Source: Bradyrhizobium murdochi
Lineage (GTDB): Bacteria > Pseudomonadota > Alphaproteobacteria > Rhizobiales > Xanthobacteraceae
Assembly (NCBI RefSeq): GCF_000472965.1
Contig: NZ_AXAU01000002.1
Span: forward strand, 637,906 to 701,905
Length of the DNA: 64,000 nt
Direction: 5' to 3'
The position numbers and the translations under genes were made by a program. Below, in pieces: positions 27,388-35,832 of this stretch. The notes below the pieces were generated by a model, which made no database searches, was not told the DNA's origin, and was given only the letters and a program-made list of their open reading frames with translations. Numbering within the stretch: position 1 is the first letter of the stretch; every line of letters begins with the position of its first letter.

Positions 27388-28731
27388 ATGGGCTCCTATG
27401 ATCTCATCGTCATTGGCACCGGAACGGCCGCACAGGTGGCGGCGCGTCGTGTCCGCAGAGCGGGACGCTCGGTGGCGGTGATCGATCATCGTCCGTTCGG
27501 CGGCACCTGCGCGCTGCGCGGCTGTGATCCCAAGAAGGTGCTAGTCAGCGGGGCTGAGGGGATCGATCTCGCGCGCCGGATGCGAAGTCACGGCGTCACT
27601 GGGGACCTGCGCATCGAATGGAAAGACCTCATCGCTTTCAAACGGACCTTCACCGAACCCGTACCGAGAAGGCGCGAGGAGGATTTCGCCAAGCAGGGCA
27701 TTGATGGGTTTCATGGCGTGGCTCGCTTCACCGGCCCCGATCGCGTCGCGGTGAATGATCATATTCTCCAAGGCCGTCATATCTTGATTGCAAGCGGCGC
27801 GCGGCCAGCCGTCCTCGGGTTCCCCGGCGCTGGACATCTCACGACCAGCGACGCATTCATGGAGCTTGAGCATTTTCCCGGCCGGATCGTAATGGTCGGC
27901 GGCGGTTACATCGCCGCCGAATTCTCTCATATCGCGGCGCGTGCGGGCGCCAATGTGGCCGTCCTGCAGCGCTCGGCGCGAATGCTGCCGACCTTCGACG
28001 CCGAGGTAGTTGGTTGGCTGATGGATAAGTTTGCCGAAATCGGCGTGGACGTGCGAACCGGAAACGCGGTGACGGCGATAGAACGGACGGGCGATGAATA
28101 CCGCGTGCATAAGCAGACACCGCACGGCGAAGCGGTTGCGAGCGCCGATCTCGTAGTACACGCCGCGGGGCGCGTGCCGGACATCGCAGCACTCAATCTG
28201 TCAGCCGCCAATGTCGCTGTCGCAGGTGGGCGACTTAAACTCAACGATTTCCTGCAAAGCGTCTCCAACCCGATCGTCTATGCAGCGGGAGATGCCGCGG
28301 CGAAGGGGCCGCCGCTGACGCCGGTGTCGAGCCACGATGCCAAGGTCGTCGCTGACAATATTTTGGAAGGCACTCGCCACAAGGCGGACTATCGGGGCGT
28401 GCCGAGTGTTGCCTTCACGCTGCCGCCGATCGCCGCCGTGGGGCTTTCGGAAAGCGCCGCCCGCGCGCAAACCCCGAAACTGCGCATGAAGTCCGCGAAG
28501 GTGCCCGATTGGTACACAGCCCGTCGCATTGCCGAGTCCGTTTACGGGTACAAGACGCTTGTCGATGAAGATAGCGGACACATTATCGGCGCGCACGTCG
28601 TCGGACCGCATGCGGACGAAGTCATTAATCTGTTTGCTCTAGCGATCCGGCACAATCTCACCGCCGCTGATCTCAAATCGGCGATGTTCATCTATCCGAC
28701 CGGAGCCTCGGATATCGGCTACATGCTTTAG
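27388..28731 (+). CDS. MerA-like flavoprotein disulfide reductase (atypical)
   Basis: 447 residues, about the size of glutathione reductase and shorter than classical MerA with its N-terminal NmerA domain. FAD motif IGTGTAAQVAARRV; redox-active pair Cys41 and Cys46 in GGTCALRGCDPKK instead of the usual CVNVGC; NAD(P) motif VMVGGGYIAAEFSHI; second FAD motif VYAAGDAA. The dimer-interface HPT of disulfide reductases is replaced by YPTGAS, and the protein ends in DIGYML with no C-terminal Cys pair. Position in the mer operon argues for Hg(II) reduction, but the missing C-terminal CC makes another reductant role possible. Confidence 0.8.
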   Translation: MGSYDLIVIGTGTAAQVAARRVRRAGRSVAVIDHRPFGGTCALRGCDPKKVLVSGAEGIDLARRMRSHGVTGDLRIEWKDLIAFKRTFTEPVPRRREEDFAKQGIDGFHGVARFTGPDRVAVNDHILQGRHILIASGARPAVLGFPGAGHLTTSDAFMELEHFPGRIVMVGGGYIAAEFSHIAARAGANVAVLQRSARMLPTFDAEVVGWLMDKFAEIGVDVRTGNAVTAIERTGDEYRVHKQTPHGEAVASADLVVHAAGRVPDIAALNLSAANVAVAGGRLKLNDFLQSVSNPIVYAAGDAAAKGPPLTPVSSHDAKVVADNILEGTRHKADYRGVPSVAFTLPPIAAVGLSESAARAQTPKLRMKSAKVPDWYTARRIAESVYGYKTLVDEDSGHIIGAHVVGPHADEVINLFALAIRHNLTAADLKSAMFIYPTGASDIGYML

Positions 28732-28740
28732 GAACATGAT

Positions 28741-28977
28741 ATGATCCTCGAATCCATTATCACTTGCCCGCACTGCGCGACCGCTAAATCGGAAGCTATG
28801 CCGACCGATGCCTGCCGGTTCTTTTATGAATGTACCGGCTGCGGGGCGAGGCTGCGGCCGAAGCCGGGCGACTGCTGCGTATTCTGCTCCTATGGTTCAG
28901 TGCCCTGTCCGCCGATACAGGTCGAGCGCTCCGGCGACGCAACGGCTAGCTCTTGCTCCGGTGCCAGAGCATCATGA
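28741..28977 (+). CDS. GDCCVxC-domain small Cys-rich mercury-locus protein
   Basis: 78 residues with eight or more cysteines. A zinc-ribbon-like N-terminus (CPHC at 9-12, Cys25, CTGC at 31-34) leads to the naming motif GDCCVFC (43-49). Proteins with this motif are found next to merT in mer operons, and the Cys45-Cys46 pair is expected to handle Hg(II). It starts nine bases after the reductase stop and closes the mer operon. Confidence 0.85.
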   Translation: MILESIITCPHCATAKSEAMPTDACRFFYECTGCGARLRPKPGDCCVFCSYGSVPCPPIQVERSGDATASSCSGARAS

Positions 28978-29064
28978 GGGACGGTGCAATCCAGATCTCA
29001 CGCGATTGTCCCGGCAGCACGCGTCAGCAACGCCAGCTAGAGACCTGGACCGAATTACCTATGC

Positions 29065-30363
29065 TTACGCCATCGCCAGCCGTTGCCGCGCACGCATCAG
29101 CAGCAGCAGCATGATCGCGATGTTGAGCGCGTTCCACGCCAGCCCATTGGCGAACGCGGCGCCGTAGGAGCCTGTGGCGTCGAAGATCGCGCCCGAGATC
29201 CAGCCGCCAAACGACATGCCGAACACGGAAGCAAAGATCACGATGCCGACGCGGGTCGCCGCTTCGGAGGCCGGCATCGCCTCGCGCACGATGATCGCGT
29301 AACTCGGCACGATGCCGCCCTGGAACAGGCCGAACATCGCCGAGATAATATAGAGTGAGGTCAGGCTATCGAAGAACAGGTAGAACAACAGCGCCGTGCC
29401 CTGCGCGAACGACCCGATCAAAAGCGTGCGGATGCCGCCGATCTTGTCGGCGAGAAAGCCGCTTCCGATCCGGCTGATGATGCCAAAGCCCAGCATCAGC
29501 GACAGCATCTCGGCGCCGCGCGCCACGCCATAGCCGAGGTCGCCGCAATAGGCGACGATGTGCACCTGCGGCATCGACATCGCCACGCAGCAGGCGATGC
29601 CGGCCAGCGACAGGATCGCGGTCAGCGCGTTGGTGGAGAGTTTTAGATCGACGCGCGGCGGCGCCGCGTTGTCGTGGTCGCGCTGGCCTCCCGCGCCCAT
29701 CAGCATGCGCAAGCCGATCAGCGCCAGCGTCATCGCTACCGCCGTGAAGATGCCGATCGCGATATGACTGGTGCGCCAGCCGAGCTGCTCGATGCCGAAA
29801 TTCACCAGCGGCGGCCAGATCGTGCCGCCGATGTAATTGCCACTGGCGGCAATCGCGACCGCGAGCCCCCGATAACGGTCGAACCAGTGCGAGGCTTCCG
29901 CCATCAGCGGCCCGAAGGTGGCGGACGACGACAGCCCGATGGCGAAATGCACCAAGATAAAGTGCCAGATCGAGGTCGACATTCCCGCGACGACATAGCC
30001 GAGGCCCAAAATGCCGATGCCGAGCCCGATCGCTGTGACGATGCCGTAGCGGTCGGTGATCTTGCCGGTCAGCACCCCGCCGGAACCGAACCCGAGCATC
30101 ACCATGGTAAAGGCCAGCGACGCGGTGCCGCGGCTCGCGGCAAACTCCGTCTGCACCACGGGCAGCGCGACCACCACCGACCACATGCCGACGCTGCCGA
30201 GCGAGCCGATCAGCACGGCCACGGCAAGCCGGATCCACGCCCGGCGCGAATCGGGAACGAACAGGTCGGAATCTCGGGAAAGCTCAGAAGAAATCACCAC
30301 GGCAGCCGGAACTTCGGGGTCAAATGGCCGAAGGTCAAGCCACAATGCCGCGATGTTAGGCAT
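29065..30363 (-). CDS. MFS transporter
   Basis: 432 residues with about twelve hydrophobic segments. The loop 2-3 motif is GVLTGKITDRYGI and the equivalent in the second half is GSGFLADKIGGIRT. The family looks like the monocarboxylate/oxalate-formate type (GGWISGAIFDATGSYGAAF near the end). The first 40 residues before the first helix look non-conserved, so the real start may be further in. Substrate unknown. It faces the mer operon tail to tail. Confidence 0.88.
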   Translation of the reverse strand: MPNIAALWLDLRPFDPEVPAAVVISSELSRDSDLFVPDSRRAWIRLAVAVLIGSLGSVGMWSVVVALPVVQTEFAASRGTASLAFTMVMLGFGSGGVLTGKITDRYGIVTAIGLGIGILGLGYVVAGMSTSIWHFILVHFAIGLSSSATFGPLMAEASHWFDRYRGLAVAIAASGNYIGGTIWPPLVNFGIEQLGWRTSHIAIGIFTAVAMTLALIGLRMLMGAGGQRDHDNAAPPRVDLKLSTNALTAILSLAGIACCVAMSMPQVHIVAYCGDLGYGVARGAEMLSLMLGFGIISRIGSGFLADKIGGIRTLLIGSFAQGTALLFYLFFDSLTSLYIISAMFGLFQGGIVPSYAIIVREAMPASEAATRVGIVIFASVFGMSFGGWISGAIFDATGSYGAAFANGLAWNALNIAIMLLLLMRARQRLAMA

Positions 30364-30426
30364 GCAGTTGTGATGGGGACGGCGTCCGCGCTTGGCGGAA
30401 TCGGCGATTGGGGATAGTTTGCCACC

Positions 30427-30861
30427 ATGTTCGTTCGCCTGACCAGACGGAAGCGCGTCAAAGCGGGGTGGTTTGTCGCCCTGCTCTATCTGCTTTGCGT
30501 GCTGGCGCCCGGCGTTGCACTGGCGCTCGGCGACGCTGCGTCATGCCTGGTGATCGTGGTTCAGCCGGTCGCCGCCACACATACGCATGATCACTCCGAG
30601 CATGCGAGCGCGCATGAGCATCATCACGACCATGAAAGCCATGACACCGATGCGGGCAACACCGCGCATGAGCCAGCCAAGCATGGACACCACAAGTCCT
30701 CACCGGGACCGTGCTGCGCCATGCTCTGTGTCTCCGGCATCGCGGCCGATCTGCCGACGGTTGTAAAACCCTTGCAGCCGACCTCGCTTTGCGTCTCCGA
30801 GAATTCCTGGCGCCTGCCGGGTGAGGCGCCCCCGTTCCACTACCGTCCTCCCATCGCCTGA
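30427..30861 (+). CDS. His-rich exported/membrane protein of the copper cluster
   Basis: 144 residues: a hydrophobic N-terminal segment (GWFVALLYLLCVLAPGVALAL), a histidine cluster at about 58-90 (HTHDHSEHASAHEHHHDH and onward) and a conserved-looking PGPCCAMLCVSGIAADLP. The His stretch and the CCxxxC suggest metal binding at the outer side of the inner membrane. DUF2946-like proteins share this layout, but I cannot assign the family firmly. It is the first of a rightward copper-associated gene group. Confidence 0.7.
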   Translation: MFVRLTRRKRVKAGWFVALLYLLCVLAPGVALALGDAASCLVIVVQPVAATHTHDHSEHASAHEHHHDHESHDTDAGNTAHEPAKHGHHKSSPGPCCAMLCVSGIAADLPTVVKPLQPTSLCVSENSWRLPGEAPPFHYRPPIA

Positions 30862-30938
30862 TCCGAGGTAACCTAAGTGGGTAGCGGCGCGCGTCGGCGC
30901 GGCTGCCTGTGGTTCATCAGAGATCAGGGATTCATTTG

Positions 30939-31241
30939 ATGTCTGCGCAGTTTGGGGCGTGGTTCGCCGCCGTAGGTTCGGCGGGCGGATGCCATTCCAT
31001 CTTCAAGTCGGCGATTCGCGGAGCCGTCGTCGCCTTGGCCATCGGTGCAGCCGGCTGCACGCCCGCGACGACGCGCCTGGCCAGCGCCGATCCCGCCGAT
31101 CCTGCGGCCAGAGTCGCCAGCGTCCGTTATCGCTCGACGATTGCGCCGTACACGTCCTTGCGCCCGTCGACGCCCGCGCCCTGGCGCGAGCGCAATGAGA
31201 GTGTCACGCCCAAACAACGCGGGAACAGCCATGCGCATTAG
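30939..31241 (+). CDS. Small predicted lipoprotein upstream of TolC
   Basis: 100 residues. A hydrophobic stretch followed by a lipobox-like AIGAAGC is preceded by about 35 residues, unusually long for a lipoprotein signal; a later start is possible. The mature part is polar (YRSTIAPYTSLRPSTPAPWRE). Its stop codon overlaps the probable ATG of the TolC-like gene by 11 bases (31231), indicating cotranscription. No family recognised. Confidence 0.6.
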   Translation: MSAQFGAWFAAVGSAGGCHSIFKSAIRGAVVALAIGAAGCTPATTRLASADPADPAARVASVRYRSTIAPYTSLRPSTPAPWRERNESVTPKQRGNSHAH

Positions 31242-31288
31242 CTTCATGTGGCGTACGCCGGCCATCGCCCCTGCTGCTGTCAACGGGC

Positions 31289-32671
31289 GTGGGCCTTTCC
31301 GGATGCGCATCGTTCTCGCCGGACTCCGGCATGACCGTCGTGTCCGACGTCGCCAGCCAGACCATCGGCAAGGATGTCGCCTTCGTGCGCTCGGCCGACG
31401 GTGCCGAGCGGACCGGCGGCGTCGTGCGCCGCCTGCTTCGCCGGCCGCTCACGGTCGATACTGCCGTGCAGGTCGCGCTGTTGAGCAACAAGGGCCTGCA
31501 GGCCGCCTATAATGAGCTCGCGCTGGCGGAGACCGATCTCATCGAACAAAGCCTGCCGCCGAATCCGGTCTTTGCGATTTCCCGCATCTCGGGCAATGGC
31601 AGCTATGAAATCGAGCGTCAGGTGGTCGGCGACATTCTGGCGCTCGCCACCTTGCCGTTCCGCTCCGAAATTGCGCGCGAACGCTTTCGTCAGGCGCAGC
31701 TCCGCGCCGCGCTGGAAACGCTGCGGCTCGCCGCCCAGGTTCGGCGCACCTATTTCCGATCAGTCGCGGCCAACGAGATGGTCGGCCTCCTCACCGATGC
31801 GAAATCGACCGCCGAGAGCACGGCGCAATTGGCGAAAAAGCGCGGCGAGACCGGCTCGCTGAACAAGCTCGACCAGGCCCGCGAGCAGGTGTTTTACGCT
31901 GAAACTACCGCTGACCTCGCCACCGCGCGGCAGGAGGCGACCAGCGCCCGCGAACAGCTCACGCGCCTGATGGGCCTGTGGGGCGAGGATCTCGATTTCC
32001 GCCTGCCCAACCGCCTGCCGACGTTGCCGCGGCGGCCGCGCTCGCTTCCCAGTATCGAAGCCGACGCGGTCGGCCACCGCATCGATCTGCAGATCGCACG
32101 CATGGAACTCGCGGCGCTCGAAAAATCGCTCGGCCTAACCCAGGCAACCCGCTTCGTCACGCTGCTCGATCTCGCCGGGGTATCCAAGCGGAGCCGCGAG
32201 GACGAGGGACCGCCCATCCGGGAGCGCGGCTTTGACATCGAGTTCCAGATCCCGATCTTTGACGGCGGCGAGGTGCGGGTCCGTCAGGCCGCGGAGAGGT
32301 ACAACCAGGGCTTCAACCTGCTCACCGAAAGGGCCGTCAACGTCCGCTCGGAAGCGCGCGACGCCTACCGTGTCTACCGCTCGGCATACGACATCGCCAG
32401 CCACTACCAGCGCGAGATCCTGCCGCTGCGTCAGATCATCACCGAGGAGATGCAGCTTCGCTTCTCCTCGATGCAGATCGATGTGTTCGCGCTTTTGACC
32501 GAAGCGCGCCAGCGCCTCGCCTCCTTGCGCGCGGCAATCAACGCCAAGCGCGCGTTCTGGCTGGCGCAATCCGACCTGCAGACCGCCGTCAATGGCGGCG
32601 GCTCGGAGGCCGCAAGGGAAACTCCAACGACCACCGCCGCGGCGGCGCCAGCCGCAGGCGTCGGGCACTAA
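31289..32671 (+). CDS. TolC-family outer membrane efflux protein with apparent 5' frameshift
   Basis: About 460 residues with two OEP repeats, coiled-coil rich (QAQLRAALETLRLAAQVRRTYFRSVAANEM), and the beta-strand part QIPIFDGGEVRVRQAAERYNQG. The frame begins at an internal GTG just before lipobox LSGCASF. A normal signal peptide start is visible in another frame at 31231 (MRISFMWRTPAIA); removing one C from the CCCC at 31268-31271 joins it to LLLSTGVGLSGC and gives a perfect lipoprotein signal. So the gene is either disrupted or carries a sequencing error. It would form the outer duct of an efflux system, yet no RND or fusion protein follows. Confidence 0.85.
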   Translation: MGLSGCASFSPDSGMTVVSDVASQTIGKDVAFVRSADGAERTGGVVRRLLRRPLTVDTAVQVALLSNKGLQAAYNELALAETDLIEQSLPPNPVFAISRISGNGSYEIERQVVGDILALATLPFRSEIARERFRQAQLRAALETLRLAAQVRRTYFRSVAANEMVGLLTDAKSTAESTAQLAKKRGETGSLNKLDQAREQVFYAETTADLATARQEATSAREQLTRLMGLWGEDLDFRLPNRLPTLPRRPRSLPSIEADAVGHRIDLQIARMELAALEKSLGLTQATRFVTLLDLAGVSKRSREDEGPPIRERGFDIEFQIPIFDGGEVRVRQAAERYNQGFNLLTERAVNVRSEARDAYRVYRSAYDIASHYQREILPLRQIITEEMQLRFSSMQIDVFALLTEARQRLASLRAAINAKRAFWLAQSDLQTAVNGGGSEAARETPTTTAAAAPAAGVGH

Positions 32672-32683
32672 AAGGAGAGAACG

Positions 32684-34060
32684 ATGTTCTCACGCAGAGG
32701 ATTTCTTGGCACCGCCGCCCTCGTCGGCGCCAGCGCCGTCACCGGCCGCGTGCAGGCGGCCGCTATCCCAGAAGCGCCGACGATGGACAAGGCGGTGATG
32801 CAGCCGCCGCTGCATCCGACGTCGGGTCCCGACTACCGGCCCGTCGTCACGCTCAACGGCTGGACGCTGCCATGGCGCATGAACGGCGACTGGAAGGAAT
32901 TTCACCTTGTCGCTGAGCCCGTGGTGCGCGAATTCGCCGAAGGCATGAAAGCCAATCTGTGGGGCTATAACGGCCAGGCGCCGGGACCGACCATCGAGGC
33001 GGTCGAGGACGACAAGGTGCGCATCTTTGTCACCAACAAACTGCCCGAGCACACCACCGTGCACTGGCACGGCATGATCCTGCCGTCCGGCATGGACGGC
33101 GTTGGCGGGGTCACGCAGCCGCACATCCCGCCCGGCAAAACCTTCGTCTACGAGTTCCAGCTAAGGCACAGTGGCACCTTCATGTACCACCCGCATTCGG
33201 ACGAGATGGTGCAGATGGCAATGGGCATGATGGGCATGTTCGTCGTGCACCCGCGCGATCCGTCGTTCCGGCCGGTCGATCGCGACTTCGTCTTTGTGAT
33301 GTCGAGCTATCTGATCGACCCCGGCACTTACCTGCCAAAGGTCAACGAGATGACCGACTTCAACATGTGGACGTGGAATTCCCGCGTCTTTCCCGGCATC
33401 GATCCGCTGCCGGTTCGCCTTGGCGACCGTGTCCGCGTGCGCATGGGCAATCTCACCATGACCAACCATCCGATCCATCTGCACGGCCATAACTTCTCGG
33501 TGAGTTGCACGGACGGGGGCTGGGTGCCTGAAAGCGCCCAATGGCCTGAAACGACCATTGACGTGCCCGTCGGGGCCATCCGCGCATTCGATGTGCTCGC
33601 CGACAATCCCGGCGACTGGGCATTCCACTGCCACAAGTCGCATCACACCATGAACGCCATGGGACACGACGTGAAGAACCTGATCGGCGTGTCGAAGCGG
33701 GATCTTGCGAAAGCCGTCGGCAAGCTCGCGCCCGACGCCATGGTGATGGGTTCGACCGGCATGGCGATGGGCGACATGGAAATGCCGGCGCCCGACAACA
33801 CGCTTCCGATGATGACCGGCACCGGACAGTTCGGCCCGATCGAAATGGGCGGCATGTTCACGGTGATGAAGATCCGCGAGGGGCTCGCGCGCGACGACTA
33901 CAGGGATCCAAGTCCGTACAAGTTTCCGAAAGGCACCGTCGCCTGGGAAGTCGAGGCGCCGTCGAGTGAGCCCGCACGACAGGGACCGGCCAATACGAAA
34001 CCACCTGCAAAGGATACGAAGGGCGCAAAGCCTGCGCATATGAAGCATATGCAGAAATGA
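32684..34060 (+). CDS. Multicopper oxidase (copper tolerance type)
   Basis: 458 residues with a twin-arginine signal (FSRRGFLGTAALVGASA). Copper ligands are complete: HWHGM (about residue 127), HPHSDEM (about 168), HPIHLHGHN (about 262) and HCHKSHHTMNAMGHD (about 314), giving type 1, 2 and 3 sites. The C-terminus is Met-rich (VMGSTGMAMGDMEM) and may bind extra Cu(I), as in CopA and CueO. Expected role: periplasmic Cu(I) oxidation. GGAGAG precedes the ATG, 12 bases after the TolC-like stop. Confidence 0.93.
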   Translation: MFSRRGFLGTAALVGASAVTGRVQAAAIPEAPTMDKAVMQPPLHPTSGPDYRPVVTLNGWTLPWRMNGDWKEFHLVAEPVVREFAEGMKANLWGYNGQAPGPTIEAVEDDKVRIFVTNKLPEHTTVHWHGMILPSGMDGVGGVTQPHIPPGKTFVYEFQLRHSGTFMYHPHSDEMVQMAMGMMGMFVVHPRDPSFRPVDRDFVFVMSSYLIDPGTYLPKVNEMTDFNMWTWNSRVFPGIDPLPVRLGDRVRVRMGNLTMTNHPIHLHGHNFSVSCTDGGWVPESAQWPETTIDVPVGAIRAFDVLADNPGDWAFHCHKSHHTMNAMGHDVKNLIGVSKRDLAKAVGKLAPDAMVMGSTGMAMGDMEMPAPDNTLPMMTGTGQFGPIEMGGMFTVMKIREGLARDDYRDPSPYKFPKGTVAWEVEAPSSEPARQGPANTKPPAKDTKGAKPAHMKHMQK

Positions 34061-34105
34061 GAGACCCGGAGCCGGCTCAAGCTTGAACATCGACAGGAGA
34101 AGATA

Positions 34106-34594
34106 ATGAAACTGAAACAACTGGTTCTGATCTCAGCAGCAGGCACCGCTCTGCTTGTGGCGCCGGCATACGCCGGTGAAGGCCCTCCCGGCCATCATCA
34201 TCACGACGATTCCTATTCGGCGGGTGAGCCGGGCAATCCCAAGAAGCCGGCGCGAATCGTGCAAGTCACCATGGGTGAATCCGATGGCAAAATGACATTC
34301 ACACCGGCGAAAGTCGAAGTGAAAAAGGGTGAACAGATAAAATTCGTTTTGCGCAATACCGGCGAGCTCGAACACGAATTCATCCTCGCTTCGACAGCGG
34401 ACAATCTCAAGCATGCTGAAGCCATGAAGAAGAATCCCGACATGGAGCACGACGATCCGAACGGGAAGCGGCTCGCGCCGAAGAAGAACGACGAGATTGT
34501 CTGGAAGTTCACGAAGAAGGGCGAATTCGAATATTCCTGCCTGATCCCCGGCCATCGGGAAGCAGGAATGACCGGAACGGTGGTCGTGAAGTAG
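34106..34594 (+). CDS. Periplasmic cupredoxin
   Basis: 162 residues with a signal peptide (LVLISAAGTALLVAPAYA), a short His cluster (GHHHHDD) and one plastocyanin-like domain. Type 1 copper ligands are His about 90 (ELEHEFIL), Cys, His and Met in YSCLIPGHREAGM. Expected to carry or buffer copper in the periplasm. AGGAGA precedes the ATG and the gene lies 45 bases after the multicopper oxidase. Confidence 0.9.
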   Translation: MKLKQLVLISAAGTALLVAPAYAGEGPPGHHHHDDSYSAGEPGNPKKPARIVQVTMGESDGKMTFTPAKVEVKKGEQIKFVLRNTGELEHEFILASTADNLKHAEAMKKNPDMEHDDPNGKRLAPKKNDEIVWKFTKKGEFEYSCLIPGHREAGMTGTVVVK

Positions 34595-34633
34595 TTCGAG
34601 TCAGTAATCTAGCTCAGTGAAAGGGGAACGAGC

Positions 34634-34936
34634 ATGAAGGTCAAGAAACTCACATTAGCCGCTCTATCGCTTTCGCTCACCTTGGGAGTCGGAATCGCCG
34701 CGGCGCAGGCGGAAATGGTCAATGGCGAAGTCAAGAAAGTGGACCAGGCCGCCGGAAAGATCACCCTGAAGCATGGCCCAATCAAGAGCCTCGAAATGGA
34801 GGAGCCAATGACGATGGTCTTCCGTGTGCAGGATCCGGCGATGCTGAAGCAGGTCAAGGCCGGCGATAAGGTTCAGTTCGAAGCGGAGCGAGCTGCAGCC
34901 GGGATCACGATCACGAAAATGCAGAAAGGCAAATAG
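34634..34936 (+). CDS. CusF-like periplasmic copper-binding protein
   Basis: 100 residues with a signal peptide (LTLAALSLSLTLGVGIAAAQA) and an OB-fold CusF domain: VNGEVKKVDQAAGKITLKHGPI then EEPMTMVFRVQD. The histidine and the two methionines that bind Cu(I)/Ag(I) in CusF are there, but the tryptophan of the CusF site is replaced (VFRV), so the cation-pi contact is missing. It ends the first copper operon; a 12-bp palindrome follows. Confidence 0.85.
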   Translation: MKVKKLTLAALSLSLTLGVGIAAAQAEMVNGEVKKVDQAAGKITLKHGPIKSLEMEEPMTMVFRVQDPAMLKQVKAGDKVQFEAERAAAGITITKMQKGK

Positions 34937-34987
34937 GTCATGGGTGCGGCGGCCAATTGCTGCGGCGATGGAAGAAGCTTTGGCGAC

Positions 34988-35026
34988 ATGAAGTGATCCC
35001 GCGTCGATCGCGCAGGATCACTTCAT
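34988..35026. terminator. Perfect 12-bp inverted repeat between converging genes
   Basis: ATGAAGTGATCC and GGATCACTTCAT flank a 15-base loop that can pair further (CGCG with CGCG). It lies between the CusF-like gene and a leftward small gene, so it could end transcription from both sides. No T run is present. Confidence 0.5.
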
Positions 35027-35032
35027 TCTCAA

Positions 35033-35197
35033 TCAGTCCTTCTTGGGGCCGATGTGATGCGGCACTTGGGACTTCGGTCCACCGTAGTAGTGGTGGCTTC
35101 CGCCCGCGCTGGATTTCTTTAGACCGGTAGTCTCCTTCTTCCCGATGTGGGGTGGGACCTCCGGCAGGATGCCGATCCCAAGCCAAGGAACTACCAT
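35033..35197 (-). CDS. Small 54-residue protein with PHHIG repeats
   Basis: Starts MVVPWLGIGILPEVPPHIGK and ends in PHHIGPKKD, with an internal GGSHHYYGGPKSQ. The element PP/PHHIG occurs twice around a GLKKSSAGG linker. GAGG lies five bases before the ATG. Too small for confident family assignment; repeated His-containing motifs next to copper genes suggest metal binding, which is a guess. It is divergent from the DUF305 gene. Confidence 0.5.
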   Translation of the reverse strand: MVVPWLGIGILPEVPPHIGKKETTGLKKSSAGGSHHYYGGPKSQVPHHIGPKKD

Positions 35198-35245
35198 TGA
35201 GTCCTCGCGTTTCCTCGGTGCAATGGGAGGATTCGAGGTGGGACT

Positions 35246-35698
35246 ATGCACAAGCACCACTACGGTCACCTCGCGGTCATGACCGCATTGTCCTTCGTAG
35301 CGATGTTCATCTTGATGTACGCGATGGTCGATCGCTTCGCGAACGTGTATCCGAACATCAACCAATTCTACATGGCAGGGCTGATGGCCGCGCCGATGGT
35401 TATCATCGAGTTGGTCGTGATGCGCGGCATGTATCCGGACGCCAGGATGAGCCTGATTTTTGGCGGGGTGGCTGTTGTCGCCGTGGCGCTCTTCTTCCTC
35501 GGCATCCGCGCCCAGACGGCGGTCGCCGACGTGCAGTTCATCAAGTCGATGATCCCGCACCATGCAGGCGCAATTCTGATGTGCGAACGGTCGGCGGTTG
35601 CGGATGCAGAGCTCGTGAAACTCTGCCAGGATATCGTCAAGGGACAGCAGCAGGAGATCGACCAGATGAAGCAAATACTGGCCCGGCTCGATAAATAG
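35246..35698 (+). CDS. DUF305 membrane protein
   Basis: 150 residues with three or four hydrophobic segments in the first 95 residues and a C-terminal DUF305 part (FIKSMIPHHAGAILMCER, about 98-115). The HH in MIPHHAGA and the Met/Cys nearby are the DUF305 metal-site candidates. DUF305 proteins accompany copper resistance genes in many bacteria. The function is not proven. Confidence 0.87.
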   Translation: MHKHHYGHLAVMTALSFVAMFILMYAMVDRFANVYPNINQFYMAGLMAAPMVIIELVVMRGMYPDARMSLIFGGVAVVAVALFFLGIRAQTAVADVQFIKSMIPHHAGAILMCERSAVADAELVKLCQDIVKGQQQEIDQMKQILARLDK

Positions 35699-35716
35699 CG
35701 CGCCCGGATTAGTCGA

Positions 35717-35796
35717 TAGGATGGGTGGAGCGAAGCGATACCCATCGTCTGCGCCCAGTTCAGAGTGATGGGTATCGCTACGCTCCACCCATCCTA
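35717..35796. repeat. REP-like palindromic element
   Basis: TAGGATGGGTGGAGCG and CGCTCCACCCATCCTA flank an inner palindrome CGATACCCATC/GATGGGTATCG. Nearly the same element is at 38349-38432. Confidence 0.8.
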
Positions 35797-35832
35797 CGCT
35801 GACTGGAAAGTCCAACCGAAAAGGTGAAGTCG

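Noticed and set aside
29674..30417. 247-codon plus-strand frame across the MFS gene
   Set aside because: Arg, His and Asp-rich shadow of a multi-span transporter.
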